Shown here: one piece after another, positions 36,901 to 50,395 of the stretch
Position numbering within the stretch: position 1 is the stretch's first letter
Layout: every line of letters starts with the position of its first letter
Source: Owenia fusiformis
Lineage: Eukaryota; Annelida; Polychaeta; Sabellida; Oweniidae
Reading direction: 5' to 3'
Assembly (NCBI GenBank): GCA_903813345.2
Contig: CAIIXF020000005.1
Span: forward strand, 32,555,375 to 32,619,374
Length of the DNA stretch: 64,000 nucleotides
Translations under genes and position numbers: made by a program
The notes under the pieces: generated by a model
What the model was told of the DNA's origin: nothing
Databases searched by the model: none
Seen by the model: only the letters and a program-made list of their open reading frames with translations

Positions 36901-38770
36901 TCCCTGTGAGCACTTGAAATATTTTTGAATTTACATAGGTGTATTATTGTTGGCCTTTCCTGCTTTTGCACCATCTTAATTGTATCTTCTCATCCTTTTT
37001 ACTCCATGGACCAGGAAAACATGTTTTTCATATACATAGGAAGTGTGAAGTGGCCTCATTAGTATTCCGTACATGAGGTGTTTTATTGAAATGAACTGTA
37101 GTTATCACGAGGTCTATTCGACTCTATTTGAAGAGAATGTATCCCATAAGTATCTGTATGTAAACATCTTTGGAAATCTGTATCAAAACTAATCAAACGA
37201 TTACCATAAGGATAAGTTGAGAGACAAACCGATCAAAACGGTAAAGACATACGAGGATGGCTAGGTGAGAGAGTTAGTGTACTGTGTGAACGATACGACA
37301 CGGAGAGACCAAGGGACAGATATGAATAACTCCATCAGTGACAGGTAGATGTCTCAGTAAGGAATGGACAACCAGAAAGTTCAACATGTTACTTAAAGTC
37401 AATTAAATACACAGTTTTATGATGGACATGAACTTTGGAGAAATTTGGTTGTTAAAAAAGTATTAAACGTCCATAAACGTTAACACTGGTTTTGGTCTAC
37501 CAATACGAGTTTGCGGTCACAACATATTATAATGCAGTGACATAGGGTCCATACTTCATATCAATGACACTATTCAAAAACTTATTCCAGCTTGAATTAT
37601 TATATACAAAAACTAGCTACCTTTAATATGAGTGACTAAAATCATTCTAGAATGTGTTAGATTGCAGTTCGTCCAAGTATACACCAGAGTGTCAAGAGAA
37701 AGTCCAAAGTAAAGTTGGCACCATCGTCAGAGAGGGTCTTACTATTCAGTGCATGGTAGAGGGGCTATCAAAAGTGAACTGGTCAAGACCAACCAGCCAG
37801 TTCTTATCCATTGCTGCTTTGATTATGGATTAGTTCTTACGGATTAGAAGGTATTTTTGGCAAACTGTTGTTCTAAGCGAACCGGAATTGGCAGGTGGAT
37901 CAGAGCAAAAGGCCGGAAACAGCTCTTAACGACGTTTATTTCGATCCCTTGTCCCGTTCCCTACTATTATTGCACAGTTAAATTGGCAAGGTTTTCAGTG
38001 AATTGGCGCACCTGTGGATGGCCCATCTCCGAACGCATATTGAGATCGCGCATGCAGGTTTACCTTAATAACAACTATATCAGTAACTCGGCGCAGCCAA
38101 ACTCATGTATTTACTTTCATTAGATAGGGGACATTTGCGCTGATATGCTCTGATATGTTCAACAACACAGTTAAACCCTATGAACAACCGACAACATACA
38201 TCGACAAAGCAATATAATGTGTAAATGGATAATACCAGATGTTTTGGAATTTTGAAAATGCATTTTGATTATTCTAATGACATCGTTAAATTAAAACGGA
38301 ATAAAAGACTTGATGTGATGGAGCATCATTTAATATTAACGAGTGAAAAAGTGATTCCTGGTAGGTTGATATATTAAGGAGAAACCTATATTTGACGTCA
38401 ACATTTAGTGATTCAGAACACATGAACCAGGTGAGCTTCCTTGTCTTTCTTCTACTTTTAATCATTAAAACTTTGTATTAATCTCCATCTGAAAAAAAAA
38501 TTTACAAGCGGGATACAACACATACGTATACAATTCGTTGTGAATTCATAATACCAGTTACAACAAGGACATAAAATTAGTCCCTATGATACTACGTAAA
38601 TATCGTTCTCCAAAAAATCAAAGTCGGACAGGAGAGATTGGGCACCTAACTCTTTACAATTTTCTCACAATATCTTTCTGAAATGACTTGACCCCAATAA
38701 TTATTATTATATCTTCTTATATTTTTTTGTCAAATCGAGCTGTCGAGATACCCATACGACATATCCTTTA
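30921..38770. other. Intergenic, gene-poor
   Basis: No exon was assigned. The longest frame is on the minus strand at 34541-34888 and is listed separately. A GC-richer patch at 37640-38110 carries an 88-codon frame with no recognised domain. Poly-AT microsatellite-like runs occur near 33090-33115 and 35040-35060. Confidence 0.4.
34541..34888 (-). CDS. Uncertain 115-codon open frame with signal-peptide-like start
   Basis: The frame begins MWDYLTLAIWLLFIWRIWAI, a hydrophobic stretch followed by CSESEQ, and has a Cys-rich C-terminal half (SICICKMCMG, then single Cys residues to a final CLC). This would fit a small secreted protein. In DNA this AT-rich, frames of this length are expected once or twice per window by chance, and there is no splice, Kozak or homology support. 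No family recognised. Confidence 0.12.
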   Translation of the reverse strand: MWDYLTLAIWLLFIWRIWAICSESEQGFIEYPGFVCVLNETSNGFLLVRFLKPTEIQIRDFPIHVHSSEKVQQVTMSICICKMCMGVKTNCLKSFVKNKAKPCKSSKTRSSTCLC

Positions 38771-38774
38771 GCAT

Positions 38775-39470
38775 TTTAGTTCAACTGCAACATCACTAAA
38801 AGCATGACCGACATATCCCCCTCAGCATCCTAGCTCTATTACCACCAGCATGTTAGTTCTACTGCAATGGCACGACCAAAATGATATGCCACTGAACATT
38901 CAAGTTCTACTGCAAGAAAATGTCCAAAATGATATGTCCCCCTCAGTATTCAAAGTATACTGCAAGAACACGACCAAAATGATACGTCCCCCTGAGCGTT
39001 CAAATTCAACTGCAAGAACACCACGTCCAAATTGATACGTCCCTTTCAGTAATTCTACTGCAAGAACGCGACAAAAAAGATACGTCCCCTTTAGCATTCA
39101 AGTTCTTATGCAAGAAAGCGACAAAAAAGACATGCCCCCCCCCATCAGAATTAATGTTCTACTGCAAAAACACAATGATAGACGTCCCCCTCAGCAACAA
39201 AATGAAAGACGTCCCCCTCAGCATTCAAGTTCTGCAAGAACACGTCCAAAATGATACGCCCCCTCAGCATTTAGGTTCATGCTCCCCTCAGCATTCAAGT
39301 TCTACAAGAACAAGGCCAAAATGAATATTAGTATGGTAAAATGCAAAAGTTTGTATTTCAAACTTGTCCCCCTCAGCATTCAAGTTATACTGCAAAAACG
39401 CGACCATGATGACACGTCCCCCTCAGAATTCTAGTTCTGTTGCAAAAACACGACCAAGATGACATTTCAT
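38775..39470. repeat. 50-bp minisatellite, about 13 copies
   Basis: Units contain TACTGCAAGAACACGACCAA, then AATGATACGTCCCCCTCAGC and ATTCAAGTTC. Starts at 38908, 38958 and 39008 give an exact 50-bp period; later copies are 45-54 bp with deletions. It includes a C9 run at about 39135. The short open frames across it are artefacts. Confidence 0.93.
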
Positions 39471-42455
39471 TATTTACTATTACTGGCGAGTTACACAGAG
39501 CAGCAAAATTTCTTCAGGACGATTCCTCGGGTAATTTCTAATATTACATTTTGCCTTGGGCAATGCGAACATATGATTAGCAATGCCTATTACCGTGTTT
39601 TACACTATGAAGGTCACAATGAGGGTTCATGTCTGCCCAGCATGAACATTAATTGATCAAGTAGGGAGTATGATCGCCATTTGATTATTACATTAATAAA
39701 CAGTTTTTTTTATTAATAATGTTATAATGTTATTGTCACAATCGCTATTTACCTTTAGATATTAAATCTCACCGGTATTTTGTGTTTTCAACGTTTACAT
39801 TCCCTTTATACAGCATGATATTAATCATTCTTTAAAAAATGCAAACGTAAATGGTTTATGCACATCTAGGTTCACATTCTTTGTGTCACCGAGTGCAGGA
39901 GCTTTGTCTACACTCCAATGGCTTTAAAGGCTCACGTTTGACGTTTTTAAATACCAGTCCACGTAGCCACATTGACATCCTTCAAGATCGGTCCTTCACT
40001 GCTTTCATAGCAGATCAATGTAATGCAATGAATTACTCTTGGGCCAAGGATGCCACATTGATGGCAGCACACTTCTAAATCATGTGGTACGTCACAGACA
40101 TCAGTATTTTGCTCATGTTTTCTTGTCATCAAGAACAGTCCAGGAGAATGGCTAGCTGATTCCTTCTGTGTACAGAAGTCTTTCTGTTTTGTTGTGACCA
40201 TCTTGAATTCTGGCTGTCTTTTAAGTATTCGATTTCAAAAGTACCGCTCGTTGGATTCATTTCAAAAGACCAAATGCTTTTGTTATTCCTTCAGCATGTT
40301 CAGTCGAAATACCCAGTCCTTTTGATAAAAAGAGCGGTCGAAAGTTCGACTATTGGCCGCTCATTGCCGGTTAACAGTGTGTCATAGTGATTAAAAATGT
40401 CGACAGAATATCATGACTATGAGGTTCGATTTAGTTATTTTGGAATATTATATTAAGTGAAAAGTCTTTAACGTAATCATGTTACAACATTCTTATCGAA
40501 GATGAGAAATCAATGGTCAATAGGCACTTAACGGACTTTCCAAGTTAAATAATTATGGCCAATGGACATTTTTATTTGTCAGTAAATGTGAAATGAACAT
40601 AATTCCGAATACCCATCCTCCAAACACAGGCCTCCAGCTCTTCTGGAAGGAGGAGAGAATGTAGTGGATAATGTCTGATAAAAGCCCTGCATTTTGAGGA
40701 TGAATGATCCCTTTAAATAGTAATTAAATGAAAATGTAAAACATGACGTAGGCCTAGTAGCCATACATTTTACTTTTCATAAATGTCTCAATCAGATTCG
40801 AAAAGTGTTTTTTTACGTTTGCATGGGTTTACTGTTATTAAGCGATTGCCTTGGTCTTTTTCCTGAAAAAATATAAAAATAGTTTTTACTGATAATTAAT
40901 TAGAATATTGATGGCATGTTTTTTAAACACGGAACTATTTCATTTATTATCATGAAATAAAATGCCACGTAAAATTTCAAAAACATTATTCCTGTATACT
41001 AAAAAACATGTATATAACCAAAAAACATTTATATAAGTGAAGCCAACCCAACTAAATTACTTTAAAGAATGTTTACTATTAACCTCGTAAACATAAATAA
41101 AATACACAATTTACCCCTCTACCAGTATGTAAAGACATAAACATAAAAGGTAAGTACTGTAAGTCTTTTGCGTTAATTGATTTCACCATCACGACTACTT
41201 TACATAAAGTATACGATAGGAGGCGTACTATATATCACTACTATATGTATCGTATCTCACATTCCTTTTACAATCACATCTTTTTAATGCCTGTCACAGT
41301 GCCACCACCAATGCCGAAAAATACGACGGTTGTAGCACACCAATAAACATGATAAAGATATTTCATGATTTGAAAAGGATTGGGCTGTGAAATAAACAAC
41401 ATTGAATAGATATTTATGAAGTCATCCTAAAATTAACCTAGTTCTATACATTTTCAAGTGTACACTTTCAATATAACATAATTTGAGTCAGGCCTTTTTT
41501 CTATCTATATATGTAGAAATCTGGATTTGATCGGAACAGGAAGAGGATAAATTATTTGTAACATTTCAGTATTCGAATTAATTAGCACAAGACTTAGGAG
41601 CCTAGTAATTATTCAAATCGAACTTTTGGAAAGTGTGATACAAAAGACTACGAAGACACCATCAGCATAGGTTTAAGTTTTAGATAAGAAATATCTAGTC
41701 TACACTGTAAACGGGGCCATATAGTCATTGGACGCTCAAATACATTCGGAGCTTTAGGGATGTATAATGTCCAAAATGTATCGGAAAAACTAACGACAGC
41801 GATAAAAACCGAAATGAACCGCGAGCTAGGTTTGTACCTGAATGTGTGTGGTATAAATTATATAATATAACTGAGATATGAAGTATAACATGTACAATTA
41901 TCCCATATAGATAATTATTTCAATTATCCATAACTGTATAATCATTGAAAATATAGATATTATAATTATATGATTTAAAGTTGCCAGTGTGATTGTGGCG
42001 GCCCATAATATCCCCTAGTGTACCCTCAAATAATTTCAAATGTCAGTTCCCAGAAAATACAACGCTACGCCCTACGATAAATGCTATAATAATCGTGTAT
42101 AGTGTGATTTTGTTGTTGCTATAATGGCATCGAAAGTGAGATATCCCACCAGTTTTGTCGATTTAAGAGGTTCAATGTTAGCATGCAATATTTAATAAGG
42201 GTAATAATTACCTTTCTTTAGATTGAAGTATTGCTAATAGGCATGCCAAGTTGGAACTTCATCGAGGTGAGTGGGTTATGCACCTTTTTAAGCTATATTG
42301 TTATTATTTTTATATGCTTCTCTCCGACGGGTATTAATCCAAGGGATTAGGGGGCCGGGATACCGAGATATGCTCACGGTATCATCGTTTGCTTGCACAC
42401 GATATTTTGGGAAAAGCTAGCTTGATGATACTAACCCCTCTGTGATCATGAACTG
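39471..42455. other. Intergenic, no gene assigned
   Basis: Overlapping frames on both strands at 39851-40201 have protein-like composition (minus strand segment CHQCGILGPRVIHC) but no splice context or known family. They could be a decayed exon. The rest is AT-rich. Confidence 0.4.
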
Positions 42456-42457
42456 CA

Positions 42458-42820
42458 TCAATGTGTAGGGTGAATGAGTTGTGTCCGTGTATAGGGCCAA
42501 TGATCTGTATCAGTGCGTATGGCAAATGAGCTGTATCATTGTGTAGGGTCAATGAGCTGTGTTAGTGTGTAGTGTCAATGAGCTCTGTCAATGTGTAGGG
42601 TTAATGAGCTTTGTCATTGTGTAGGGTCAATGAGCTGTGTCAGTGTGTCAATGAGTTGTGTCAGTGTGTAGGGTTAATGAGCTAGTATGTAGTGTCAATG
42701 AGCTGTGTCAGTATGTAGCGTCAATGAGCTGTGTCAGCTCGTAGGGTCAATGAGCTGTTTCAGTGTACAGAGTCAAGCACCTGTGTTAGTTTTGAGGGTC
42801 GATGAGTTGTGTCAATGCCA
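42458..42820. repeat. 26-bp tandem repeat, about 13 copies
   Basis: GTGTAGGGTCAATGAGCTGT with GTCAGT repeats with a 26-bp period (for example starts at 42541 and 42567). Copies vary at AGGG/AGTG and GTCAG/GTTAG. Confidence 0.95.
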
Positions 42821-43329
42821 ACTTCAAGTATGAGACACAACAAATGATTTCCTTATTTTACAGTCAATTTAGAATGAACAATTTGAATTAATTATTTAGA
42901 AAACCACAAAGTTATGCATTTGATATGAATAAAACACCTAGAAATGATTTTAAAGCAGATGTTTTTAGTGAGTATCTGTGGTTTCCTTATTTGTAAACAA
43001 TAACATTCATTTAACTTTTTGATTTTGTGATCTATGGTGACGCTTATTGCCCATCAAAGTTATTTTTATCAGTTTTTCTTCTGCATCAATCCGTGCCCCA
43101 CAGGTTTGTTCAAAACAAATGATTTTAAGCCTGATTTTATGTCCTGTTGGTGATGAACCATTTCCCTACTATCATTATACCATTGTCCAAGAATTATTTT
43201 TGGAAAAAGTCAAATAGAAATAGATTTAAGCCAGTTAAATTGGTGAGCACATCCGATAGAATTGCTATAAAATGCTGCCCCAAAAATAATATAGTCCACT
43301 GAATGTTTGTAACTCGACAAGAGTTGAGA

Positions 43330-43425
43330 GGTAAGATCTTTTCATAAAAACTACTGCGTACAGATATATAACGTATAAGATCTTTTCATAATAACTACTG
43401 CATATATATATAACGTATAGAATAA
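43330..43425. repeat. Two-copy direct repeat, about 53 bp
   Basis: GTAAGATCTTTTCATAA with AACTACTGCGTACAG is followed by GTATAAGATCTTTTCATAAT with AACTACTGCATATA, each ending in ATATAACGTATA. Confidence 0.85.
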
Positions 43426-43485
43426 TAGAGACAGATCTTTGTTGGATCTACTATCCCTTGGGTAAGAGCGATCTCACAAGCTTTA

Positions 43486-43515
43486 GATAAAGAGAGACTC
43501 TGATAAATCAGAATG
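43486..43515. repeat. Foldback element B, half copy
   Basis: GATAAAGAGAGACTCTGATA with AATCAGAATG matches 30893-30920 closely. The left half of the foldback is missing or decayed. Confidence 0.7.
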
Positions 43516-43584
43516 CGGATAGATAGATGATAAGTCACGACTAAGTTTCGGTTGCACTTTACGCATATGATAAGTCTATGACAT

Positions 43585-43695
43585 GTATGACGAATTGTCT
43601 TTGAGCGTATTGCAGTGATAGCGTATGACGCAATGTATGACGTATGACGTAATTCTAGAATTGCCTTTGCGAGTATTGCAGTGATAGCGATCGTC
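43585..43695. repeat. Two-copy direct repeat with TATGACG spacer
   Basis: GAATTGTCTTTGAGCGTATT, GCAGTGATAGCG (first) and GAATTGCCTTTGCGAGTATT, GCAGTGATAGCG (second) are separated by a TATGACGCAATGTATGACGT-type run. Confidence 0.85.
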
Positions 43696-45804
43696 TAAGC
43701 AGGAGGTAGTTGTTTTGTCAAAGTATGAGTTAAAATTGATAAAATGACTGGTTTTCTATTTACTTTGAAAGTGATATGAGTCTACGTTGATAAGATATAA
43801 TAATTATTTCATTGAAAGTGATATAAGTGAACGATACGTGGGTTTACTTCGTGAAATGATAAGTGCTTATATTTAAGGTGGGGTTGCATGTGCACGCTAA
43901 CATTCTTACTCGATTTTCTTTGAAAATATTGCAAATAATCCAAATGTACTAGAATTTTTTATATAGCTTATAAAGACTATATTCTTGGTCAAAAATTGCT
44001 AGCTGTGGAAAAATCTCAAAGATTTCAAAAACATGTTTGGATGAAACGATTAAATGTAAATGAACTTTGACTAAAACGATGCATGATATTAAAGTGGATA
44101 AAATTCACATAATCCGCACTACATCGTCCATTTAAGAGAGAACCCCTTAATGCATGAAAATCTAAGAGGAATGTTTATCTCAATGCTACTGTCTAAAATC
44201 TATTAAATGTTCCACTGGACAATAAAAGTCAACACTAAGACAATGCATGGGCGTAGCTTCAAATGGAAAACACTGTAACGTATTGTCAGGTGTGGGCCAT
44301 CTATTGTTCTAATGTTATTTTAATTGATATAATAAAAGCCAATTGGGCTTACCGTTCCAGCGTGGAATTCACACTCGAGTAAAAATTATGAGTGGATAAT
44401 ATTTTAGAACATGTGACCACTGGTAGATAGCTTCTTACCCACGGGCAGTATTTGTCAATCAGTCTATTAGATGTCACCAGATAATAATCTTAAAAAATGT
44501 GTCAGTGTTTGATTAATTTATTTAGCCCTATCAATATGAAAGTTACTAGATAGTAATACTACACATGTTGTTACGGAAATACACATATTGTGCAATGAAC
44601 GTTTTTCACAGTAAGTACTTGCGTTGCCAAGCTCCACTCCGCTATTAAATATGAAGAACCAGAGATAATTTAGAATGTTCGGATTCTTTAATTGCACTGA
44701 GACAATTGGCATTTGAATCCACAAGAAATAATTCTCATTCCGAACGTTGCGATCGCCGTAAAGTAACACTATAAGAGGATAAATATACATGTACGATTAG
44801 TCTATTGATTTATAACTGCACATCAAAAATACTACACGGTTAGGGTGAATTATTGTCATTTTATATCACATCAAATAATGTTAAATTTATTTATTTTATT
44901 TATTATAAAGTAATACAATTTACAATATAATAGTAACAAAATAACGTTTGCTCAATGAACTTGACTAATACGATTTCAATGCCATCTTATTAAAAAAATA
45001 TTCTTTTTCTTTCCAGGTTCAAACGAAAATCCAGACACTTAAATAATCTGTCGAGGATTAACAGCGAAAATCGGATTATTAAAAACTTCAAAATTAGCAG
45101 AGCTAAAACTAAGAAAACAGCATTAAAAGTAAGTACTTTCTCCTATTTTAAAATCGATTTCAAGTTACTTTACTGTCTACATCACATGTCATTAGTATTC
45201 AGTTCTCAAAAGATTATAATAAACACTGATTTTGGTTTTTCGTATAGTCAACTGATCATTGGATTTGATGAAAGAGTAACGCGCAAACATATTATGGTTG
45301 ACCTAAAGTGAACAAGAAATAATCAGTGTTGGACTTGCTATTTTTTTATTTTCATTTTTATTTTCATTACACTTTTCAAGTTCACATTTCAAATGTTCAA
45401 GTTCAACTCAGTTTTAATAGTTGTTTTTATTTGGCTCGCAGCTGCGATAAGTTGCTCATGACGAGCCATCGAGTATCTTGCTGTGTTTAAACCCAATGTA
45501 ATACAATTAATAAGTATACAGGTATACTTGTGCGTGTATATTTAACATCGTCTTTCATTTGTTGGAAGATGTTAAAACTTTATACAGGATTTAGTTATTT
45601 CTTTTATTATAGATGGCGAGAAGTAACAACAGATGTGATTTTATTTTAGATTCGGGTACTGTTGTATTGTTGAATCAAATTTTCAGGGGTTTCGCCTTGG
45701 ATGCATCTATCGACGAGATCATATATCCGATTTCAGTAAAACCTACATATTCGAACACCTCTCCAATGTGAATACCTTGAACGCCTTTTTACAGTCCCAT
45801 TTTT

Positions 45805-45945
45805 ATGTCACCACCACAAATTTGTGAGAGACATATTGTTATGGTCTCCAACTTTTTTTATGGCCGATGTTCGGCGGTTGGTGTTCGGCGTTCAGCGTCT
45901 GTAACAAATGACAAGTTGGGACACTTTGCATAACAATGACTTATT
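45805..45945 (+). mobile_element. Dispersed repeat A, good copy
   Basis: TATGTCACCACCACAAATTT, ATTGTTATGGTCTCCAACTT, CGGCGGTTGGTGTTCGGCG, GTCTGTAACAAATGACAAG and TTGGGACACTTTGCATAACA follow the block order of the copy at 10155. The CG-rich middle is better preserved here, suggesting a younger copy. Confidence 0.75.
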
Positions 45946-48900
45946 TGATCTGCCATATACATTCATATTAAAAAATGAAAATGTGAACATCGAGCACTTT
46001 TGAGTGGCGTTCAGATAAGACAGGTTTTGCTATACTGCATATCGTTCAGGTTTCCATAAATGATACTAGAAACCATTTTAAGAGGGCATACATGTTATTC
46101 AGAAATCGAATTGTTACAACTCTCGAGAAACTTTTTTAGTAGAAGCTGAATACAAAGAAAGTTGTGTATCAAAATATATTATGTTTACATTATAATACAT
46201 TTGAAGATCTTATATCACATGAATTGTTCCATAGAATATCACTACCGTGCTATTTGATAATTGCCTTTACATAATTCGGGCCTGGTGACCTTTCTAATCC
46301 AGATACAATTGGAAAATAATTTTTTGGGAACCCGTTGCATAATCGCCTCTTGCATCTTAGACGAAAATTTCTTGAACATTTATAAAGTTTTATCAAAATG
46401 AAGAATATGAACATTTTTGGCTCACTCTGTATATCCTTACAATCGAGTCCTTTTTTCTCCAAAAGTGGAAACCCAAGTGAATTCCTTTGAAAATACGTAG
46501 ACTAAATAAACAGTGTGAGACTTGATCCATGTTCTGATCACCTTTATGGTTGCTCGACATTTCCTCCCTTTTCAATGGCCAAGAATAACTCTATTGCAAA
46601 TGTAGTGGAATTAAGGAAAGGCTAATCCAAACAACTAAATTTCCCCGTTCTTTATCCGATGTGTGAATATCTAACATATACGAGTGTCAACATTTTACTG
46701 TTGCGGTTCTTGGCAAATATTAATTGAATGAACTGATTTTAGTTTTACTGATGAAACTCAGGCAAAATGAGTTACCAACCATTTCTACATTGTCGTTTCA
46801 TTTATTTTGGGCAATATGTTTAGGAGCTATATTTTGTGAGTTGACATAAGTTTCAGGTCACCTGGTGGATAATTTGTAAATGATGACCCTGACTTAACCC
46901 CGGTCGTGTGTCTCGGTCATTAGTCGCATTAAAAAGTGATCAGGCTCATAATCTTCCCCATTGTCTGGATATGTACAAAGTCTGCCGCCCATTAGCATCT
47001 TCTATCCCTCAAATACCAAATGAAAGGCCATAAATGGGTAATCTTTTGAAAGAACAAGAATCCGACTCAGATTAGGGACCGTTTTAGCTCTACGGGACGT
47101 TCATTAGTAACTAATAAAAAGCAACATCATAATTTCATTTTCAGCATTCGAAATACGGACCTTGGACTAATTTTGGGTTAAATTCGTATGAATGAAACTA
47201 ATATTTATTATAAAGATGCGTGCAACTATTTTATAAGCCATTATATTTACAAGGTTAGTTTAAGATCGATCAGTATACATATCAATGTAAACTTAAAAAC
47301 TTAGCTCAATCGGTTAAATGGGAATGTTTATTCCAATTTATCTCACTCGAAGGGAAATGTCACTATGTCAGATAGTAATGTATGACAAACGTTCTCAGTG
47401 ATTTTCCCAGTAGTTGACGTGTATTTGCACCAACAATTTACTGGTCACTTGTCCCTCCTCAACATTTCCCACCTATTTCAATATTTGAAATTGTTCTTAT
47501 CCCAGGAATGCACACAGAACCAGCTTGAGTTACGTCGTCAACTTTAGAGCAGAGTTTAGAAATCTTGTTGAAATCTTCAAGGTTATAATGTAAAGAATAT
47601 TTGGTCCATCAACGCCAGTTTAACTCTTTTACGAACGTCTTTGCGTATTATTTACGAAATGGATATTCATTTGAGACACGGGGACTACAGTTGGTTTAAT
47701 TATATCGGATTTTACATCGATTTTACCTGAGAGAATCCAATCTGAGGGAAGCTGTGTCATTAACAGGTAAATTAACAGGTAGATTTCACGCAGTAATGTG
47801 ACAGCTACAGCCATATTTGATTGAATAACACATTCACGAAACTTGCCACAACCTTCGTGTTAACGTCACTTTTTATTGGTTAAAAGTGAAGACTCATTCC
47901 AAAAACTCAATCAACATTCCAACGACATTAAAACACACGTTTGTTCAAGCTACTTGAGAGCATTGCGACGTGCACCCTTTCGTTCGACTTCGCTTCTTAA
48001 AAGAGAGCTTCTTCGGTAGTTGATAACTATACTCTGGGCAGGATAACAAATGTATAGTGTTAGCGACTTTTACATTATCTGAGAAAAGCTTGAAGAAAAT
48101 AAATATTGTTTTAATTGGATGACTTTTTATACGCCATAATTTGAACCATATATGACATTTCTGTCTATGCTATTTATCAACGATACATTCCACCCAACTA
48201 ATTTTTATAAATTTATACAAAAATAAAATTTCTATTGAATGAATGTTATTCAAGGGCGAATCATTGCTGCTAAGGCATACCATGTATAACATCCGTAAAA
48301 TCGAAAACAAAATCATATTGAATAAAAAGAGCATCGTAAACACATAAGATTGTGATAAATCGTTCGCTATGTATCAAGCCGAGCAGTTGTGGAAACCACA
48401 CGCCAGGGGTCTCATGTTCCAATCTAATAGATATTTTTAAGATAGATTCTTCTGTTAAATTTCAGATTATTAACTTTGGAAAACTAAATTCCGATATCAG
48501 CTACTTAATAGCGGTCGTTACGTTACATAATAGCATATATTTGCGGTCAGTTTAGATGCTAGTGCACGTCCATGCAGCTGTCGTCAAAATTGCATTTTTA
48601 AAGTTGATTTGATTTGATGATTTTAAATTCGATTTGTCATAGTTTCGGACCAACTGTATATTTGATTTCAAGTTTTTTTAATTGGCATTATATGATTTGT
48701 TTTAATAATAATGTAAAAATGTGGACAATTCTCCCCTCGGGTCGTGTTCAATGGTATTTGCTCCTCGACTGCAGCACGGCGTGCCCTCTTCGGGTGGTGC
48801 TGTTTATTTTACGCTAAACGACCACACTCCTTAATAGGATGCGTCAAACAAGATCATGTTTATGATTTCACTTATGTTATTCTAGGTGATATTTCAACTT

Positions 48901-49207
48901 AAAAACTATCAATTCTGACACTGTGATAAAGACATTCCTTAATGATTTGATATTTCAATTTTGAATACACGTTAATGCAATGAAATTGATTCAGCTCTTT
49001 TTGGATGAAATAGAAACCACACAAGTAAAATTAAAATCTAATTTAAAATCAAGAAAGGCACTCCCAGAACTGCTACGTTTAATTCATGACATACCATATT
49101 TGATACGCTACACTTTACCATGGGTATGCATAATCTATTTTATTTTGAATGTTTACAGCCTTATGCCCGTGGGGAAATGTTATTTTAGTTATTTTTTGTT
49201 GTACATA
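45946..49207. other. Intergenic, no gene assigned
   Basis: Frames at 46250-46575 (-), 47629-47814 (-), 48352-48817 (+) and 48980-49210 (+) lack splice context and recognisable domains. Confidence 0.45.
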
Positions 49208-50395
49208 TGATTGAGACATAACTGTTTGTTGCACAACATGACTGAGGCACAACTGTTTGTTGCACAATATGACTGAGGCACAACTGTTTGTTGCACAATA
49301 TGACTGAGGCACAAGTGTTTGTTGCACAATATGACTGAGGTACGACTGTTTGTTGCACAACATGACTGAGGTACAACTGTTTGTTGCACAAAATGACTGA
49401 GGCACAACTGTTTGTTGCACAACATGACTGAGGCACAACTGTTTGTTGCACAAAATGACTGAGGCACAACTGTTTGTTGCACAATCTGACTGAGGCACAA
49501 CTGTTTGTTGCACAATATGACTGAGGCACAACTGTTTGTTGCACAATATGACTGAGGCACAACTGTTTGTTGCACAATATGACTGAGGTACGACTGTTTG
49601 TTGCACAACATGACTGAGGCACAACTGTTTGTTGCACAACATGACTGAGGCACAACTGTTTATTGCACAATATGACTGGGGCACAACTGTTTGTTGCACA
49701 ACATGACTGAGGCACAAGTGTTTGTTGCACAATATGACTGAGGCACAAGTGTTTGTTGCACAATATGACTGAGGCACAAGTGTTTGTTGCACAATATGAC
49801 TGAGGTACGACTGTTTGTTGCACAACATGACTGAGGTACAACTGTTTGTTGCACAAAATGACTGAGGCACAACTGTTTGTTGCACAACATGACTGAGGCA
49901 CAACTGTTTATTGCACAATATGACTGGGGCACAACTGTTTGTTGCACAACATGACTGAGGCACAAGTGTTTGTTGCACAATATGACTGAGGCACAAGTGT
50001 TTGTTGCACAATATGACTGAGGCACAAGTGTTTGTTGCACAACATGACTGAGGCACAAGTGTTTGTTGCACAATATGACTGAGGCACAAGTGTTTGTTGC
50101 ACAATATGACTGAGGCACAAGTGTTTGTTGCACAACATGACTGAGGCACAACTGTTTGTTGCACAATATGACTGAGGCACAACTGTTTGTTGCACAACAT
50201 GACTGAGGCACAAGTGTTTGTTGCACAACATGACTGAGGCACAAGTGTTTGTTGCACAATATGACTGAGGCACAACTGTTTATTGCACAATATGACTGAT
50301 GCACAACTGTTTGTTGCACAACATGACTGAAGCACAACTGTTTGTTGCACAACATGACTGAGGCACAAGTATTTGTTGCTCAATATGACTGAGAC
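49208..50395. repeat. 31-bp minisatellite, about 38 copies, with higher-order structure
   Basis: The unit is GACTGAGGCACAACTGTTTG plus TTGCACAACAT, repeated head to tail at an exact 31-bp period and very high identity. Variants (CAACTG/CAAGTG, AACATG/AATATG/AAAATG, GTACGAC) are distributed in blocks. Marked variants recur 248 bp apart (8 units: 49337/49585; 49661/49909) and 465 bp apart (15 units: 49337/49802; 49371/49836). The minus strand of the unit has no stop in any frame, and 31 is not a multiple of three, so all three frames stay open. This yields frames up to 422 codons with a 31-residue period. There is no evidence that it is translated. Confidence 0.97.

Larger units (their letters stand above)
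42821..45800. other. Intergenic with small local duplications
   Basis: No exon was assigned. Local duplications are listed separately at 43330-43425, 43486-43515 and 43585-43695. The 90-codon minus-strand frame at 44518-44790 has no support. Confidence 0.45.

Noticed and set aside
49115-50383. 422-codon minus-strand frame and four overlapping long frames, apparent Cys-rich repeat protein
   Set aside because: They are produced by a stop-free 31-bp minisatellite open in all three minus frames; no splice or start context, and the peptide period is just the repeat.
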